Numbered from the stretch's first letter, positions 11,080 to 22,952 are shown. The stretch is 64,000 nt of DNA from Mixophyes australis (GCA_036250195.1 JAVHZZ010000009.1:39585824-39649823), one strand, 5' to 3'. Made by a program: numbers and translations. The notes: generated from the sequence alone by a model not told the origin.

Positions 11080-12590
11080 TTCCTTGCCTGGAATTTAATA
11101 TTTTTTCCTTTCTTGCTTGCATAAGGCACTAAGGAGTACAGGAAGGTATCACATAATGATATAAATGATAACTAGGAACACAAGACCTATTACTATACCT
11201 GCACCTGACATCCATTGTCTGTTAATTTCACTTGCCTCTTTCTGTAATTTGCTAATTTTGTAAAATGCACCTCAACATTATTGGCCACTCTTGGCCTATT
11301 AATTTGCATACTCCTCCTCTCTCTGCTAGTAACACATCAAGGACTTCTCAGTTTTGTAAGGACACTTTCTTACTTGAGTCAATTCTTAATTTATGATGGA
11401 AATTGATTCTTTAGTTTCATCTATCACCTTATCTAAATTTTCTAACTATTATTGAAGTCTATCTGACTATATCCTAACCCCTACTTGAGAAAAAAATGTG
11501 AATACCGGTACTGTTTGTTTTTGTTTTTGTGTTCTACCCCTCTTTTCTTTACCTTGGGTAAGGCTGAGGAAAAAAGTTTCATTAGCCGATGACCATGAGT
11601 AAGTTCTTTTTCAACACACAAAATACAGCCCCCTGGGCAACACAAAGTACACCCCATTACCTTGGCATGGGCTGCTTTGAAATATTCAATTTTGTAAGAG
11701 AAGTTACACTTTGGTTTGGGGCATGTCATATCTACATTATGTTTGATGTCTTTCTTTGTGTCACTTCATTTTTATTACTGATACATTAGCACAGCTACAA
11801 TAAGAAACTCATACATTCTTATTTTTTTATGTGAAATTAAATTGCACATAAAATGTTCTAAGTCCGTGTAATACATTTTCTTAACTACTGGGCTCTGAAT
11901 ATACAGATATCAGGGTTAGCAAACACACCATCCAATCTCAAATACTGACTCTGAGGGAGATATGTAGCTGAAGTATTTTTAAACTGAAGGCAGGCTTTGT
12001 TTCTAGTATCCCAATGCTCTGCTACCTCAGACCAAGAGACTGGTACTGCATATAAAAATGTGTTGTTCCTCCTATGGGAGTTATATGTGAACATACCCAA
12101 CAATGTGTTTTGTTGATTACCTGAGTGGTAATTGTATGTATGCGTAGCAACAAGTTTTCTTCCAAGACCCAATTTTCCCATATTTAAATATGGGTCTGTC
12201 ATATTACTTGTTTCATCCAACAAAGATGGTTGTGGCTGCTATGAATGCCCAAAGTCCTTTATCTGGATTGGGTCCTAATAAATTAATTATCAGGTTCCTT
12301 GTCTCACTTTTCTTCACAGCAGTGACCTTTTTGATTCCCCCAGAGTTACCTGGTGCTGACTGATGCAACTCCAGACTGGGGTTTATTATTCCTAAACTGG
12401 TGTACCTGGAGTTGTTGTCAAAAAAATACTGGTGAAAGTATCTGCAAAGATGTCTCCTTTTCCCAGTAGTGTAGGGGGAGCAGTTACTTTCTTGCAGTGT
12501 AAGGTGTGTATCCACATTGACATTTCTCCCACCTTGACCAAAGTTGAAGATGTCAGGAGAACTTGGCAAGAACCATCCCACCAATCAGAC
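11080..12590 (-). pseudogene. ERV-A env remnant
   Basis: Downstream of the integrase C-terminus, minus-strand frames cover about 12584-12213, 12223-11885 and 11729-11481, separated by frameshifts. The middle part ends with a cysteine-rich stretch followed by KVKKRG, which may be a furin-like SU/TM boundary. Further on (about 11300-11350) is an LLAE-R-GGVC motif like that of retroviral TM subunits, then a hydrophobic run near 11160-11220 compatible with a membrane anchor. Position after pol supports env. The many breaks make it inactive, and the SU assignment rests on position more than on motif. Confidence 0.5.
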
Positions 12591-12960
12591 AGTTCTCCTT
12601 TTCTTACAAACACGTTTATCATGACATGGTCACCTGGAGTTAGATTGAGTAGAAAGCGGGGGCATCATAGAGCACAGTCCAAAATCCACCCTTTCTAAAA
12701 GGGCCCATTGCAACATTATGGAGTTTCCCAAAAAGAGTTCCATAAGACGAAATATGCAAGGTTCCTCTGGGTGTGATCTTCATGCTGTGTAACTGTTACC
12801 TTATACCCATCAAATCACATATTGCTTTAAACATTTTACCTGTGAAATGCATACCTTGTTCTGAGGTTATCACTTATGGTAGCCCGTACCTATATACAAA
12901 CTCCTGAACTATCTTGTTTGCACTTATGGCTATAGGTCATGTCTCCACCCACCCAGAAAA
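12440..12960 (-). pseudogene. ERV-A integrase, late core and C-terminal domain
   Basis: The minus strand gives the retroviral integrase C-terminal SH3-like segment: GDHVMINV.., then W.GS.QVLLTSSTLVKV and W.HTLHCKK (about 12480-12630), the form found in gamma- and epsilon-like pol. The preceding core portion (12640-12960) has several stops. Env overlaps or follows directly. The domain continues on the other side of an L2 insertion. Confidence 0.75.
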
Positions 12961-12984
12961 TAAATCCAACAAACCAATACATAT

Positions 12985-13718
12985 TACTGGCTCCCCTTCC
13001 CCTACAGAATCGTGTTCAAGCTCCTTACACTTACCTTCAAGGCCCTCTCCAACTCCACCGCTCCCTACATCTCCAGCCTCATCTCCATCCATGCTCCATC
13101 CCGCCCTCTGCGTTCGGCCAATGACCGTCGCCTCTCTTCCCCCCTGGTCACCTCCTCCCACGCTTGCATCCAAGATTTCTCCCGTGCTGCCCCACTCCAC
13201 TGGAACCAGCTCCCCCGCTCCATCAGAACTTCACCCAACTTGTCCAGCTTCAAACGGGCCTTAAAAACCCACCTCTTCCTTATAGTCTTCCAGTCCCCCA
13301 CTTAACTGCGCTCCTTCCTGTCTCCCACCTACCTTCCTCCTCGTCGCTCTCCTCTCCCCCCCCTCCCCTCCGTCTTTGCCTCCACTCTCCCCCTCTCCTC
13401 CTCCTACCCTTGCGTCTCTGTCCGTCCTACCCTCCCCTTAGATTGTACGCTCCTTCGAGCAGGGCCTCCTCTCCTCCTGTTCTCCACCACCTTAACTCTG
13501 CTCTCCAGCTCCTTGTCTCTTCCGTGAGGCCCTTCTACCCCTCTAGCTACCCCGCTGGGGCTCTCGCCTGTCATCTAGCTGTACTTTGAGCTTCTGAGTT
13601 ACTGTGCTTTTTGTTAACTGTTCCGTGATGTCTCACCCTGTACTGTATTTCTGTCTGTCCCTGTACGGCGCTACGGATACCTAGTGGCGCCCTATAAATA
13701 AATAATAATAATAATAAT
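12985..13718 (+). mobile_element. L2-type LINE 3' end, inserted in ERV-A integrase
   Basis: The plus strand encodes the last part of an L2 reverse-transcriptase ORF: L-x-F-K-LLTLTFKAL-N near 13008-13050, APYISSLISIHAPSRPLRSA, then an LHWNQLPRSIRTSPNLSSFK block and KTHLFL. After the stop it carries an L2-like 3' UTR ending in TACGGCGCTACGG, GCGCCCTATAAATAAAT and a (AATA/ATA)n tail. Strongly 5' truncated, as usual for LINEs. The flanking integrase halves resume on each side. The reading frame is little disturbed, so it is younger than ERV-A. Confidence 0.8.
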
Positions 13719-13720
13719 AA

Positions 13721-14040
13721 TTACAACATTGTTATCATTGGGATTAGAATAAAATCAGTCTGGATTACCTGGAAGAGGCCTTCTGTAGCTGGGAGGTGTA
13801 CTGGCTCTGTGGGAATAGTGCATTCAGGATTTTCCTGTAAACAGCTAGCACAGAATTTAGAAGCTAGTGTAAATAATCCTGGAGCATACCAATAGGCCTT
13901 AATCAATTGAGCCATAGCAATCTAAGATAAATGTGTTAAACCATGACTAAACTGTGTCAAAACAGGATACAAACTTTTTGGTGCAAAAGGCTTACCATCA
14001 TAAATGCACCATAAACCTGCGTGATCTGGTTTACATTCCC
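13721..14040 (-). pseudogene. ERV-A integrase zinc-binding domain
   Basis: On the minus strand a DGKP.AP spacer is followed by SHGLTHLS, LIKAYWYAPGL and SKFCASCLQENP, giving the H-x-H and C-x2-C ligands of the retroviral integrase HHCC finger, then the start of the catalytic core (QVIQTDFI). There is one in-frame stop in the helix after the histidines. An L2 insertion cuts the gene just downstream. The same motif order appears in ERV-C at about 48590-48690. Confidence 0.8.
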
Positions 14041-14951
14041 CCTGCTATCAGCTAAGATACCTCCTGTGGAGAACAAACTTTTTGCATAGAGATTAACGTT
14101 ACTCATCAGGGATTAGAGTAACAGTAATTTTCCACATTTGTGTTTTTTTAATCCCTTTTCTGCTGCTGACTTTACTACTTTGCCAGCTCTGCTATTACCT
14201 TTGGACACCACATCTGTGTTTATGGCATGTGCTTGCTATTTCATGATGTCTTTTGCTTTTGATAGCATTAATGTTTTCAACAGTTCTTGTATCACCTTAG
14301 CATGTGCCGCGGGTGTACCAATTGATGTGAGGAAGTTCCTCATCTTCCATAACAACCCAAAATCATAGGGTACACCAAATTTGTTGTCCCTGCTAGATAG
14401 ATGTTGTGAAACAGTGTTAGAGGGTTAAAAAAATCTATTTTTCGACAGGACACACAAAGACTAATAATACACACACCCTAGCCGAGTAGAGGGGGTGTTA
14501 CATTTATATGTACAATTTTGTTTTTAGCAAGTTTGCAGGCTCTAATGAGTGCTATTAGTCCTGCCATCTGTGCTTATTATGTAGGTGGTAATGCATTATC
14601 TTCCATTACCTTATTGTCAGTGACTACTGTATATTGTGACTGTTAAACATCTTGATCAGACCTGTTGCAACTCCCATCAACATACATAGTAGGATCAGGA
14701 TTATCCAACGGGATGTCAACAGGATCCAGCCTTGGATTTTTGTTCAACAGTAAACAATCATGATGTATACTCCTCACCTCCGCCCTCTGAGAGTGAAAAC
14801 TCTCCTCATTCCCAGGGAAGGGCAGGAGTGTAGCAAGATTAAGGACTGTACATCTTTGCAAAATTATAGCAATTAAACCATTGATTCCTCTTCTTGTAAC
14901 TAGTCTTTGACTTCTTGGGATATCCAGAAACAAATATTGTCCTTTCCCCAT
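14041..14951 (-). pseudogene. ERV-A RNase H region of pol
   Basis: The minus strand keeps an open stretch at 14951-14643 with the linker form LNLATLLPFPG, an HDC motif and the RNase H entry motif YVDGSC. The remaining RNase H region (14640-14041) is broken by stops. Reverse transcriptase, expected further right, is not recognisable before the 5' LTR. The linker motif is diagnostic of gamma-like retroviral pol. Confidence 0.7.
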
Positions 14952-15434
14952 TTAAATGACAGATTCACAACACAACGCTAGATACAAGATTTAACTCTGC
15001 CTGGGTCCTGTCCGAAATACAGGAAGGACAAATTACCCTTCACTGACACCGCGTCTGGTGAAAGGGTCACAACATAAAACTAGGAAATACAAATAAACCT
15101 CAGAAGTTTGTACAATGACAAAATCAGTAACCAATAAAAGCAATATTGACAAAGAAACCTTCACCTTGTTAACATATCAATACACACATAATGGAAAGAG
15201 AGAGAAAAAAAATATTAGATCATGTGACTCACCAAACAGCATGAAACATCCATCAGAGCCGACCTTCAAGAGTCCAGGACAACACAAAGAGACAAGTTCC
15301 AATGAGAGCACACAAGCAGAAAACAAGCTCTTATCTTGTGGCGGCCACAGTACTGTCATCGGCAGTAAGTCTCTCCCTGCCAGCTCCTGGACCCCTAGAA
15401 GATGTAGCTTGATGTCTGCATTCTCTACCAAAAC
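14952..15434 (-). other. ERV-A leader and deleted gag/RT region
   Basis: Only about 480 bases separate the RNase H remnant from the 5' LTR, far less than a gag-pro-RT segment needs, so most of the 5' coding region has been lost. The sequence next to the LTR (TTTGGTAGAGAATGCAG on the minus strand) occupies the primer-binding position, but I cannot name the tRNA. Confidence 0.45.
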
Positions 15435-15941
15435 TGTTGTAACTGTTAAAATGAAGTAGTCAGAAGATCTGATATTTTTAAATAGTCAAGTTTATTAAGT
15501 TGCATGATCACAGACCATCTGACTAAGCAGATAAGAATAGTAACAATTATACATTTGTAGATATGTTTTAAGAAATAACGTTTGCATCCTTTCGCAGAGG
15601 GACATTTAGCTTGGCATTTACACTAATTGGATAACTATTAATTACGTGCACCTCTACTCATTGAATATGCTTCCTTAACCACAATGTATTAAAATAAGAG
15701 GCCTTGCATCGGAGGATTGGAGACACTAATTCTGTTTTTACTGTTTTTTTTAAATAAGCACAAAGACAAAACAATACGGACTTGCAAAGCATACATTCCA
15801 TGAAGCATGAAAATTAAACATTTTCATTTCTTGCAAAACTTAATTTTAATTAAAGCTGTAGCACATAAATACATTCATGGCTGCTAGACTTGATTTTGTA
15901 ATACAGACTTCATTTTGCAATCTAAACTGAATATTCAAACA
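15435..15941 (-). repeat. ERV-A 5' LTR
   Basis: Homologous to 10518-10970 in the same orientation. It has extra segments, mainly around 15843-15870 and 15900-15922. It bounds the element on the right. Confidence 0.75.
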
Positions 15942-15969
15942 ATTCTACATCACAATGAATCTTGAACAC

Positions 15970-16330
15970 TGCAGCTAGACCAAACTTCCTTTCCCACGAC
16001 TCCTTATTCACTTTACCACGTTATCTGTCTCCCTATTTCCTCCAGAATTCAGTTCAAGCTTCCCTCCCTCACTTACACAGCCCTCACTAATGATTCCCTA
16101 CATATATCTTTGACCTCATCACGAGATACACTCCAGCTTGACCACTCCATCCTACCTCTGATCTACACAGATATTCCCTACTTATAACCTCCACTCACCG
16201 CTGTCTCCAAGACTTCTTTTGTTCTGTTCCCCAATTATTGAACTAATTGCTTCTCCATAACAGACTTTGTACCAACATTCAATCCTTCAAATATTCCCCC
16301 AACACCTACTACTGCATGCTTGCCTAACCC
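15970..16330 (+). mobile_element. L2-like LINE C-terminal fragment, degenerate
   Basis: The sequence follows the L2 ORF end seen elsewhere in the window (CTGCAGCTAGACCAAACTTCC, then a block matching the YLQDFF-type and final basic segments) with many stops. Its L2 3' tail is not recognisable. Identified by parallel with 12985-13718 and 53560-53900. Confidence 0.5.
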
Positions 16331-18019
16331 CCTCCTAGATGCACATGTTTTCTATCTCTACTTCCTCCACCCATCACATTCACTTATGACCAGTGGTCGA
16401 AGTGGGGGTGTATGTCATACCACCACTTATCTTGCTGCCTTCATTGTAAAAGTATCAAATTCCATTAACTTATATTTTCCATACTTCCACTTCTAAATGT
16501 CCACTTTGACCCATTTTCTCCTGTAAGCTCTCATAGACAGGCTACACTACCATTCGTCTCATGTATGAACACCCATTTTCTTCCCTGTATGTCCCTGTTA
16601 TGTGTTAAGCTAAATGTTTGTGCGAGGCCTACACTGTTCGAAACTAAACAACAAAAATATACTCAGGTGCTAATATCTTAAAACATAAAAATGCACAACT
16701 CAATAATGTCCATTGCAAGTCTGCAGCTCTCAAATGCAAGGGCACTGGAACCCTCTACTACTAAGTAATGAAAAAATATTAAAGCATGCAGAGAGCACTT
16801 AAAAAAATGAACACTATTGTTATAAACAATGCCAAAGTATACTCTGTTAATATACTTTGCCTTTGTTTATAAGATTATTATGTGATGCCATTATATGAAA
16901 CAATAAAGTATGTGTAATTGTCAATGTTGATCTTGGACAATTAGCAAGGTTTTTTTGTTTTTGTTTTTTGTTAAACACTTTATTTGTAAAAAAATAAATA
17001 AAAAAATAATGTCACATATGTTAAAAAAAATCTGACTTCATCCAAAGAAGACTTAAACAAATAACATTTTGAAATATAAACAAAAATAATTTAAGAATAA
17101 TCCTAAAATTGGGTGTTAATGTAATATATAAATAGACTGACATATCATAAAAACTGGAAGCTAATGAGAAACCAAAAAGAAATGTGATAGAAAATGACGG
17201 TAGATAAGGTATTTAAAGGGTATTCGGTTTTTAATGAATATTGCTAATTATTTTGCACAAATAAATGATGATGATGATCATGCTGAAGTCACAATCCACA
17301 ACAGAGGATGAGAAACTACCCTTAGAGATGTACACTAATAGGAACACAGCTTGAAAGCGGTAACTTGACCAGGTTATAAATAAGAGGTAAATGGGTCAGG
17401 AAGTTGCCTGTGCTGCTTACCAGAGATATGCACTGTATTGGAGATCCTTATCGAAACTTGTGACAAATTTGCTGTATCAAAATCAACTCCTATGTTTTTG
17501 CAAGAGTAACTCCTATCAGTGGCTCTGACTGTCTAAGGAAGTTTGCAGCTGCAAGTAGAGATAACCAGCCTAGCCAACTTAACTACACAGAGAAAGCTGG
17601 CAGCTACACTGTGCCAAGCAATTAACTTGAAAGACAAGTTTGATCAAGTCCCCAAGTTAACGGGACATGATATCACAGTACACAGAAAGTACTAAAGACC
17701 GGCTGAAAATACTTTACAACTGTAAAAATTCTGTAAATTGCTACATGTCATAGAGAAAGGGAATTAATGCATATAAGGGAATATCTTTTGAAGAGCTGGA
17801 TGTTCCTACAGCAGGTAATTTTCTTCCCTTGAGTATAGTGCAGCACCTTCTCATGCATTTAGATTACTATTTATTGTTTTATAATGACATGTATGTAATT
17901 TATTTTTTAAAAGCTACTGTCTTGAAGACTTTCCATACTGAGATAAGAATGCTGAAAGCAAGCAACAACATTTCTTCCTCAGTTGTGTAAGAACACACAC
18001 CGATTATATGATGTGAGTG
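16331..18019. other. Unclassified AT-rich stretch
   Basis: No gene or named repeat is recognised over about 1.7 kb. Short A/T runs (near 16950-17030) and a GATGAT run (17265-17280) are the only structure seen. Confidence 0.4.
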
Positions 18020-18066
18020 TTCTCAGTACAGCGCTGCGGAATTAGTGGCGCTATATAAATAAATGA
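18020..18066 (+). repeat. Short L2-type 3' tail
   Basis: CAGTACAGCGCTGCGGAA and GGCGCTATATAAATAAATGATG reproduce the 3' terminus of the L2 copies at 13718 and 54245. It is an extremely 5'-truncated insertion. Confidence 0.6.
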
Positions 18067-19060
18067 TGTCCATGATAAGTGAGAGCCCTGAGTGAAAAGG
18101 CTGTGACAGCTACTTTATTGCCGCCACAACAGAGAAGAGAGGTATTTGTATTGTGGGAAGAGAAGGAAAGAGGAGAGGCATCAGGGATCACTTCAAACTT
18201 TGTAGATTAGAGAACAGTTTTTTTTGGATGTGGAGAGCATTAGAGCTTTTGAAAGGCCAGAAATTCTGATCTCCATATATTGACTAAATTTGTCTATAAA
18301 GTCACTAATCATTTAATTACAATGGGGTTTTACCAGCAAAATAACAGCTTCCGACAACCTCATCACTGGTCCTTATTTTACAGGGCCAGTGCTGCCTAAA
18401 GTAAAACAAAATAAAATGGATTATAATTTTAATGGAACCTGTTCTGCAGGCAAACTCACCACAAATAGTCTCTATGCACAGTGCACTGTTTTAAAGATAA
18501 ATAAGGACAGAGTGACCCCCCTTCCCCTACTTCCAGGACTGAGTGTCTTTGGTTAACACCAGTGTTAGGTTCAAATGCTTTACTTATAAATGTAGGGAGC
18601 CCCTCAGAATTTCAATAAAGTGTGGTTGCTTTGGGCCTGCTCCAGATTTGACAGTGGCAGTTTGTTTCCATATGTGTCCGGCCCTGCGTAGACCTTGAAT
18701 ATTCCTTATATAACTTTGTTGTTTATACTGTCCTGAGACGTTAAGGACCAACATTTTTTTTTCATGATTTAACTATGAGAGAATTTTGTGCTTACAATTT
18801 TTGTTATAATGTGTCATTTTTATACTTGGTGCATTATTGTTTACTAAATAACAGTTAAACCTAAATTTGCTTTTTTGACTTCCTGGATTAGATGAGTTTA
18901 TGTTATTTAATATTGTATTTGTTTGTTTGTGTGCTTGAAAAACAATACAAATGACTCAATTTAACAAACTATGTAAAGCATTTGCTTGCCTTAAAACTCG
19001 TCAAGCAACCCAAGTTAGATATCTAGGCTTATAACAGGAAGATCACAGGCATTGGTTTCC
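18067..19060. other. Unclassified stretch
   Basis: About 1 kb with no coding or repeat family that I can support. Confidence 0.35.
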
Positions 19061-19079
19061 CTGCTACAGTGAAAACAAA

Positions 19080-19945
19080 CCGAAGGCCAGTCAACGATAA
19101 GGCCTGGCTTGCAATAGGCGTCCAATTCATGCCAAAGGTGTTTGGAGGGGCTGAGGTCAGGACTCTGTGCAGGCTAGTGAAGTTCTTCCACACCTAATTT
19201 GTGAAACCATTTTTAGATTGGCCATCCTTTGTGCCGAAGAGCATTGTCTTGCTTACACAGGAAAGGGGCTTCCTCAAACTGTCGCCACAATGAAAGAAAC
19301 ATACAATTGTCTAGAATTAAGATTTCCCCTCACTGAAACTAAGGGGTCAAGACCAAACCATGAAAAACAGCTTCTTATCGTTACTTCCCTCCACCAAACT
19401 TTACAGTTAACAGCATATATTCGGGTAAGAAGCATTCTCCTGGAATCTACAAAGCCCAGATTCATCTGTCAGATTGCCAGATGGTGTCATGTGATTTGTC
19501 ACTCTAGAGGTCAGGTTGCCACTGCTCCAATGGCTGTGTGCTTTACAGCACTTCAGTTGATCTTTGGCATTGCTCATGGTGATCTGAGGCTTGGGTGAAA
19601 CTGTTTGGCCATGGAAACCCAATACATGAAGTTCCAGACTAACAGTTATTGTGCTGACATTGCTTCTAGAGGCAGTTTGGAACAGATGATTTTAAATAAA
19701 TCTGCGGACTCATTCTCTGAGCTTGTGTGGCCTACCACTTTGTGAATGAGTTGTTGTTCCTCCTAGATGTTTCCTCTTCACAATAACAGCACGTAGTTAA
19801 CCAAAACTGCTCTAGCAGTGCAGAAATGTAATGAGCTGACTTGTTGGAATGGTGGCATTCTATGACAGGGCATGTTGAAAATCACTGCTGCAGCCATGCG
19901 ATTTTAAGCACCTGATAGCAATGGATGTGTATGTCTCCTACTGCT
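19080..19945 (-). pseudogene. Tc1/mariner transposase remnant
   Basis: Read on the minus strand, the sequence corresponds to the C-terminal two thirds of a Tc1-like transposase. Near 19090-19150 lies the region of the third catalytic residue, read as DLSPSKHLWHELD, where Tc1 proteins normally have DLNPIE; the catalytic glutamate is replaced by lysine. Other recognisable blocks are around a GGCCATGGAAACCCA segment (19605-19620) and the CACCAAACTTTACA segment (19391-19404). Stops and frameshifts make it dead. I did not locate both inverted terminal repeats. Confidence 0.7.
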
Positions 19946-20026
19946 TTCATTAGATTCACTTCCATTCACTTCCATATTCACTTTCATACCAACATATATA
20001 CAACCACTTGACCACTATATATGTGC

Positions 20027-20032
<6 letters not shown>

Positions 20033-20064
<32 letters not shown>
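20033..20064. repeat. (AT)n microsatellite
   Basis: Simple alternating AT run directly left of the hAT 3 target site. Confidence 0.9.
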
Positions 20065-20067
<3 letters not shown>

Positions 20068-20299
20068 ATATATACTAGAGATTTTGTGAATCCGAGCCCA
20101 CCCGAACCTTTCCGATCCGAGTTGGATCCGAGACAGATCCGGGTATTGGCGCCAAATGAAAACTTGAAACCGAGGCTCTGAGTCATAATCCCGCTGTCAG
20201 ATCTCGCGATACTCGGATCCTATAAATTCCCCGCTAGTCGCCGCCATTTTCACTCGGGCATTGATCAGGGTAGAGGGAGGGTGTGTTAGGGTGTCTTCT

Positions 20300-20935
20300 G
20301 TCCTGGTAGATCTCGTGCTGTGCTGTTTAGTTCTGTGCTGTGCTGTTTAGTTCTGTGCTGTGCTGTGCTGTGTTCTGCAGTATCAGTCCAGTGGTGCTGT
20401 GTGCTGTGCTCTGTCAATTTTGAGTTCAGTGGTGCTGCTGGGTCCTGTGCCGTATCCTGTTCAGTCCAGTGGTGCTGTGTCCTGTGCTCTGTGCTTCTAA
20501 GGGCATAGTTATTTCCACATTATCCCCAAGTGTTTTAAAAAATAAAAAAAAGTTATAAAAAAAAAATACAAAAAAATAATTTAAAAAAAAATTAATTACA
20601 ACAAAATTTGCAAAACCAATCCTGCAGTATAAGCCCACTGGTACTGCAATATTACCAAGTTCACACATTCAACAGTAAAAGTCCAGTGGTGCTGTGTGCT
20701 GTGCTCTGTCAATTTTGAGTTCAGTGGTGCTGCTGGGTCCTGTGCTGTGTCCTGTTCAGTCCAGTGGTGCTGTGTCCTGTGCTCTGTGCTTCTAAGGGCA
20801 TAGTTATTTCCCCATTATTCCCAAGTGTTTTAAAAAATAAAAAAAAGTTATAAAAAAAAATACAAAAAAATAATAAAAAAAAAAATTAATTACAACAAAA
20901 TTTGCAAAACCAATCCTGCAGTATAAGCCCATTGG
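20300..20935. repeat. Two-copy tandem duplication, about 290 bp
   Basis: The block from CTGTGCTCTGTCAATTTTGAG through poly-A-rich sequence to GCAAAACCAATCCTGCAG occurs at about 20405-20640 and again at about 20700-20930, with few differences. It is preceded by short GTGCTGTGCTGTTTAGTTCT repeats. It lies at the 5' end of hAT 3. Confidence 0.8.
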
Positions 20936-20939
20936 TACT

Positions 20940-21510
20940 GCAATATTATATTACCAAGTTCACTGATTCAGCAGTATAAGTCCATTGGTACTGCTATTAC
21001 AAAGTTCACTGATTCAGCAGTATAAGTCCAGTGGTACTGATATTACAAAGTTCACTGATTCAGCAGTATAGGTCCAGTGGTACTGATATTACAAAGTTCA
21101 CTGATTCAGCAGTATAAGTTCAGTGGTACTGATATATTACAAAGTTCACTGATTCAGCAGTATGAGTTCAGTGGTACTGATATATTACAAAGTTCACTGA
21201 TTCAGCAGTGTATAAGTCCAGTGGTACTGCTATTACAAAGTTCACTGATTCAGCAGTGTATAAGTCCAGTGGTACTGCTATTACAAAGTTCACTGATTCA
21301 GCAGTATAAGTCCAGAGGTACTGCTATTACAAAGTTCACTGATTCAGCAGTGTATATAAGTCCAGTGGTACTGCTATTACAAAGTTCACTGATTCAGCAG
21401 TATAAGTTCAGTGGTACTGATATTACAAAGTTCACTGATTCAGCAGTGTATAAGTCCAGTGGTACTGCTATTACAAAGTTCACTGATTCAGCAGTATAAG
21501 TCCAGTGCTA
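20940..21510. repeat. Minisatellite, about 45-bp units, about 12 copies
   Basis: Units read AAAGTTCACTGATTCAGCAG, TATAAGTCCAGTGGTACTG, then ATATTAC or CTATTAC. Variation is mainly in the last few bases and in a duplicated GTATA. The array is continuous with the 290-bp duplication to its left, whose ends contain the same CAGTATAAG / CAGTGGTACTG words. Confidence 0.85.
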
Positions 21511-21590
21511 CTCTCCTGTGCCGCATATAATTTTTAAAGGCTTTGCCGAGTGTGTGTGGCTTAGGGGTACGCTCTCTTGTGCTACATATA

Positions 21591-22300
21591 ATGGAAAACC
21601 AAAATTTGGAGGATAAAGTAGGGAAAGATCAAGACCCACTTCCTCCTAATGCTGAAGCTGCTGCCACTAGTCATGACATAGATGATGAAATGCCATCAAC
21701 GTCGTCTGGCAAGCCCAATGCCCAATCTCCTAGTACAGGGCATGTAAAATCCAAAAAGCCCAAGTTCTAAAAAAATAGCAAAAAGAGAAACTTAAAATCA
21801 TCTGAGGAGAAACGTAAAGTTGGCAATATGCCATTTACGACACGTAGTGGCAAGGAACGGCTTAGGCCCTGGCCCGTGTTCATGACTAGTGGTCCAGCTT
21901 CACCCAAGGATCTAAGCCCTCCTCCTCCCCCCCTTACAAAAAATTTAAGAGAGTTATGCTGTCAGCAACAACAACAAAACAGCAAAGAACTCTGCCTTCT
22001 AAACAGATGACATCACAAATCCCCAAGGCGAGTCCAAGGGTGTTGTTGGTTGTGAACCCTGACCTTCCCATCACTGTACGGGAAGAGGTGACTTCATCCA
22101 GCATTTGCAGCACGCCCTCTGCATATGCTGGAAGGATCACCCACAGTCCAGTTACAGATTTGGCTACTGAAGGTGTGAATGTTGTACACCGGGAGGAGGA
22201 TATTGATGTAGCTGGCGCTGAGGAGGATGTTAATAATTATGATGCAGACAGATACCAAATTGCCTTTCTCAATTTCTATATATATTCTAGATTATATAAC
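21591..22300 (+). pseudogene. hAT 3 ORF N-terminal remnant
   Basis: An ATG at 21591 opens a frame of about 59 codons rich in D/E/P/S (with MPSTSSGKP), stopped by TAA. Similar low-complexity coding continues to about 22250 in changing frames (KKRNLKSSEEKRK, then a Q-rich and P-rich stretch). Such acidic, serine-rich sequence sits between the BED finger and catalytic core of ZBED-like hAT proteins. I see no BED finger here, so the identification is by position within the element. Confidence 0.45.
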
Positions 22301-22679
22301 GGCTGAATAGTTTTCTGTTTTACTCTTAGTGGAGACGGGATCTGATGCAGACAGATACCAAACTGCCTTCGTCCATTTCTTTGTATATTTGAATTTCTAG
22401 TTCTACAGTCTATGCAGGCTGCTTTATTTATATTCAACTACAAGTGTAGGGCGGGGGGGGGGGGCATAGATAGCCACCAAAGTAACGTGGTCCATTTAAT
22501 TTCACTTTCTAGCTCCACAGTCTGTGCAGCCTGCTTTTTTTATCTTCAAAGTATTTATATTTACAAGCCTTGCAATCTAAATTAACTAGAGGTAGTGACG
22601 TGGTAGAACTCCAAAAGGCAGTTTGGAAGCCCCTGTACAAACTAGCTCTATTTTTTAACTGAATTGTCCGCCCTCCAGT

Positions 22680-22952
22680 TTGTACTCGGAAAGAGTTTTT
22701 AGTGCAGCGGGGAACCTGGTCAGTGAGCGGCGAAGGAGGTTGCTTCCTCACAACGTTGAAAAAATGATGTTTATAAAAATGAATAATCAATTCCTCAATG
22801 AAGTACAGCACTGCCCTCCAGACAGTACAGAGGGACCTGTGGTTGTGGAGTCCAGCGGGGACGAATTGATAATGTGTGAGGAGGAGGAAGTACACACTGT
22901 AGGGGGAGAGGAATCAGAGGTTGAGGATGAGGACGACATCTTTCCTCAGTAG
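22680..22952 (+). pseudogene. hAT 3 transposase C-terminus
   Basis: An open 90-codon stretch begins with YSERVFSAAGNLVSERRRRL and continues LLPHNVEKMMFIKMN into an acidic tail (SSGDELIMCEEEEV). This is the C-terminal dimerisation block of hAT transposases and is closely similar to 8585-8926. The catalytic core expected upstream is absent, so the element underwent internal deletion. The downstream non-coding block (22960-23130) matches, inverted, the blocks in hAT 2. Confidence 0.85.

Larger units (their letters stand above)
10518..15941 (-). mobile_element. ERV-A: old class I endogenous retrovirus
   Basis: Two direct LTR copies bracket about 4.5 kb that carries, on the minus strand and in retroviral order, pol (RNase H, integrase) and env remnants. 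The left copy is therefore the 3' LTR. No gag or reverse transcriptase is recognisable, so the element is internally deleted. An L2 element sits inside the integrase. The LTRs differ by many substitutions and large indels (453 against 507 bp), which dates it as far older than ERV-B. Flanks CAAT and ATTC do not give a 4-bp duplication, so the termini are less certain. Confidence 0.8.

Noticed and set aside
12914..13589. Several proline/serine-rich frames, up to 141 codons
   Set aside because: Most are out-of-frame readings of the C-rich L2 3' end; only the frame at 13012-13305 follows the LINE protein.
10514..15945. 4-bp target duplication for ERV-A
   Set aside because: Flanks CAAT and ATTC do not match, and shifting the ends to force CTAC on both sides conflicts with the inner LTR boundaries.
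19167..19598. 143-codon plus-strand frame
   Set aside because: It lies antisense to the Tc1/mariner transposase remnant and has no protein family pattern of its own.
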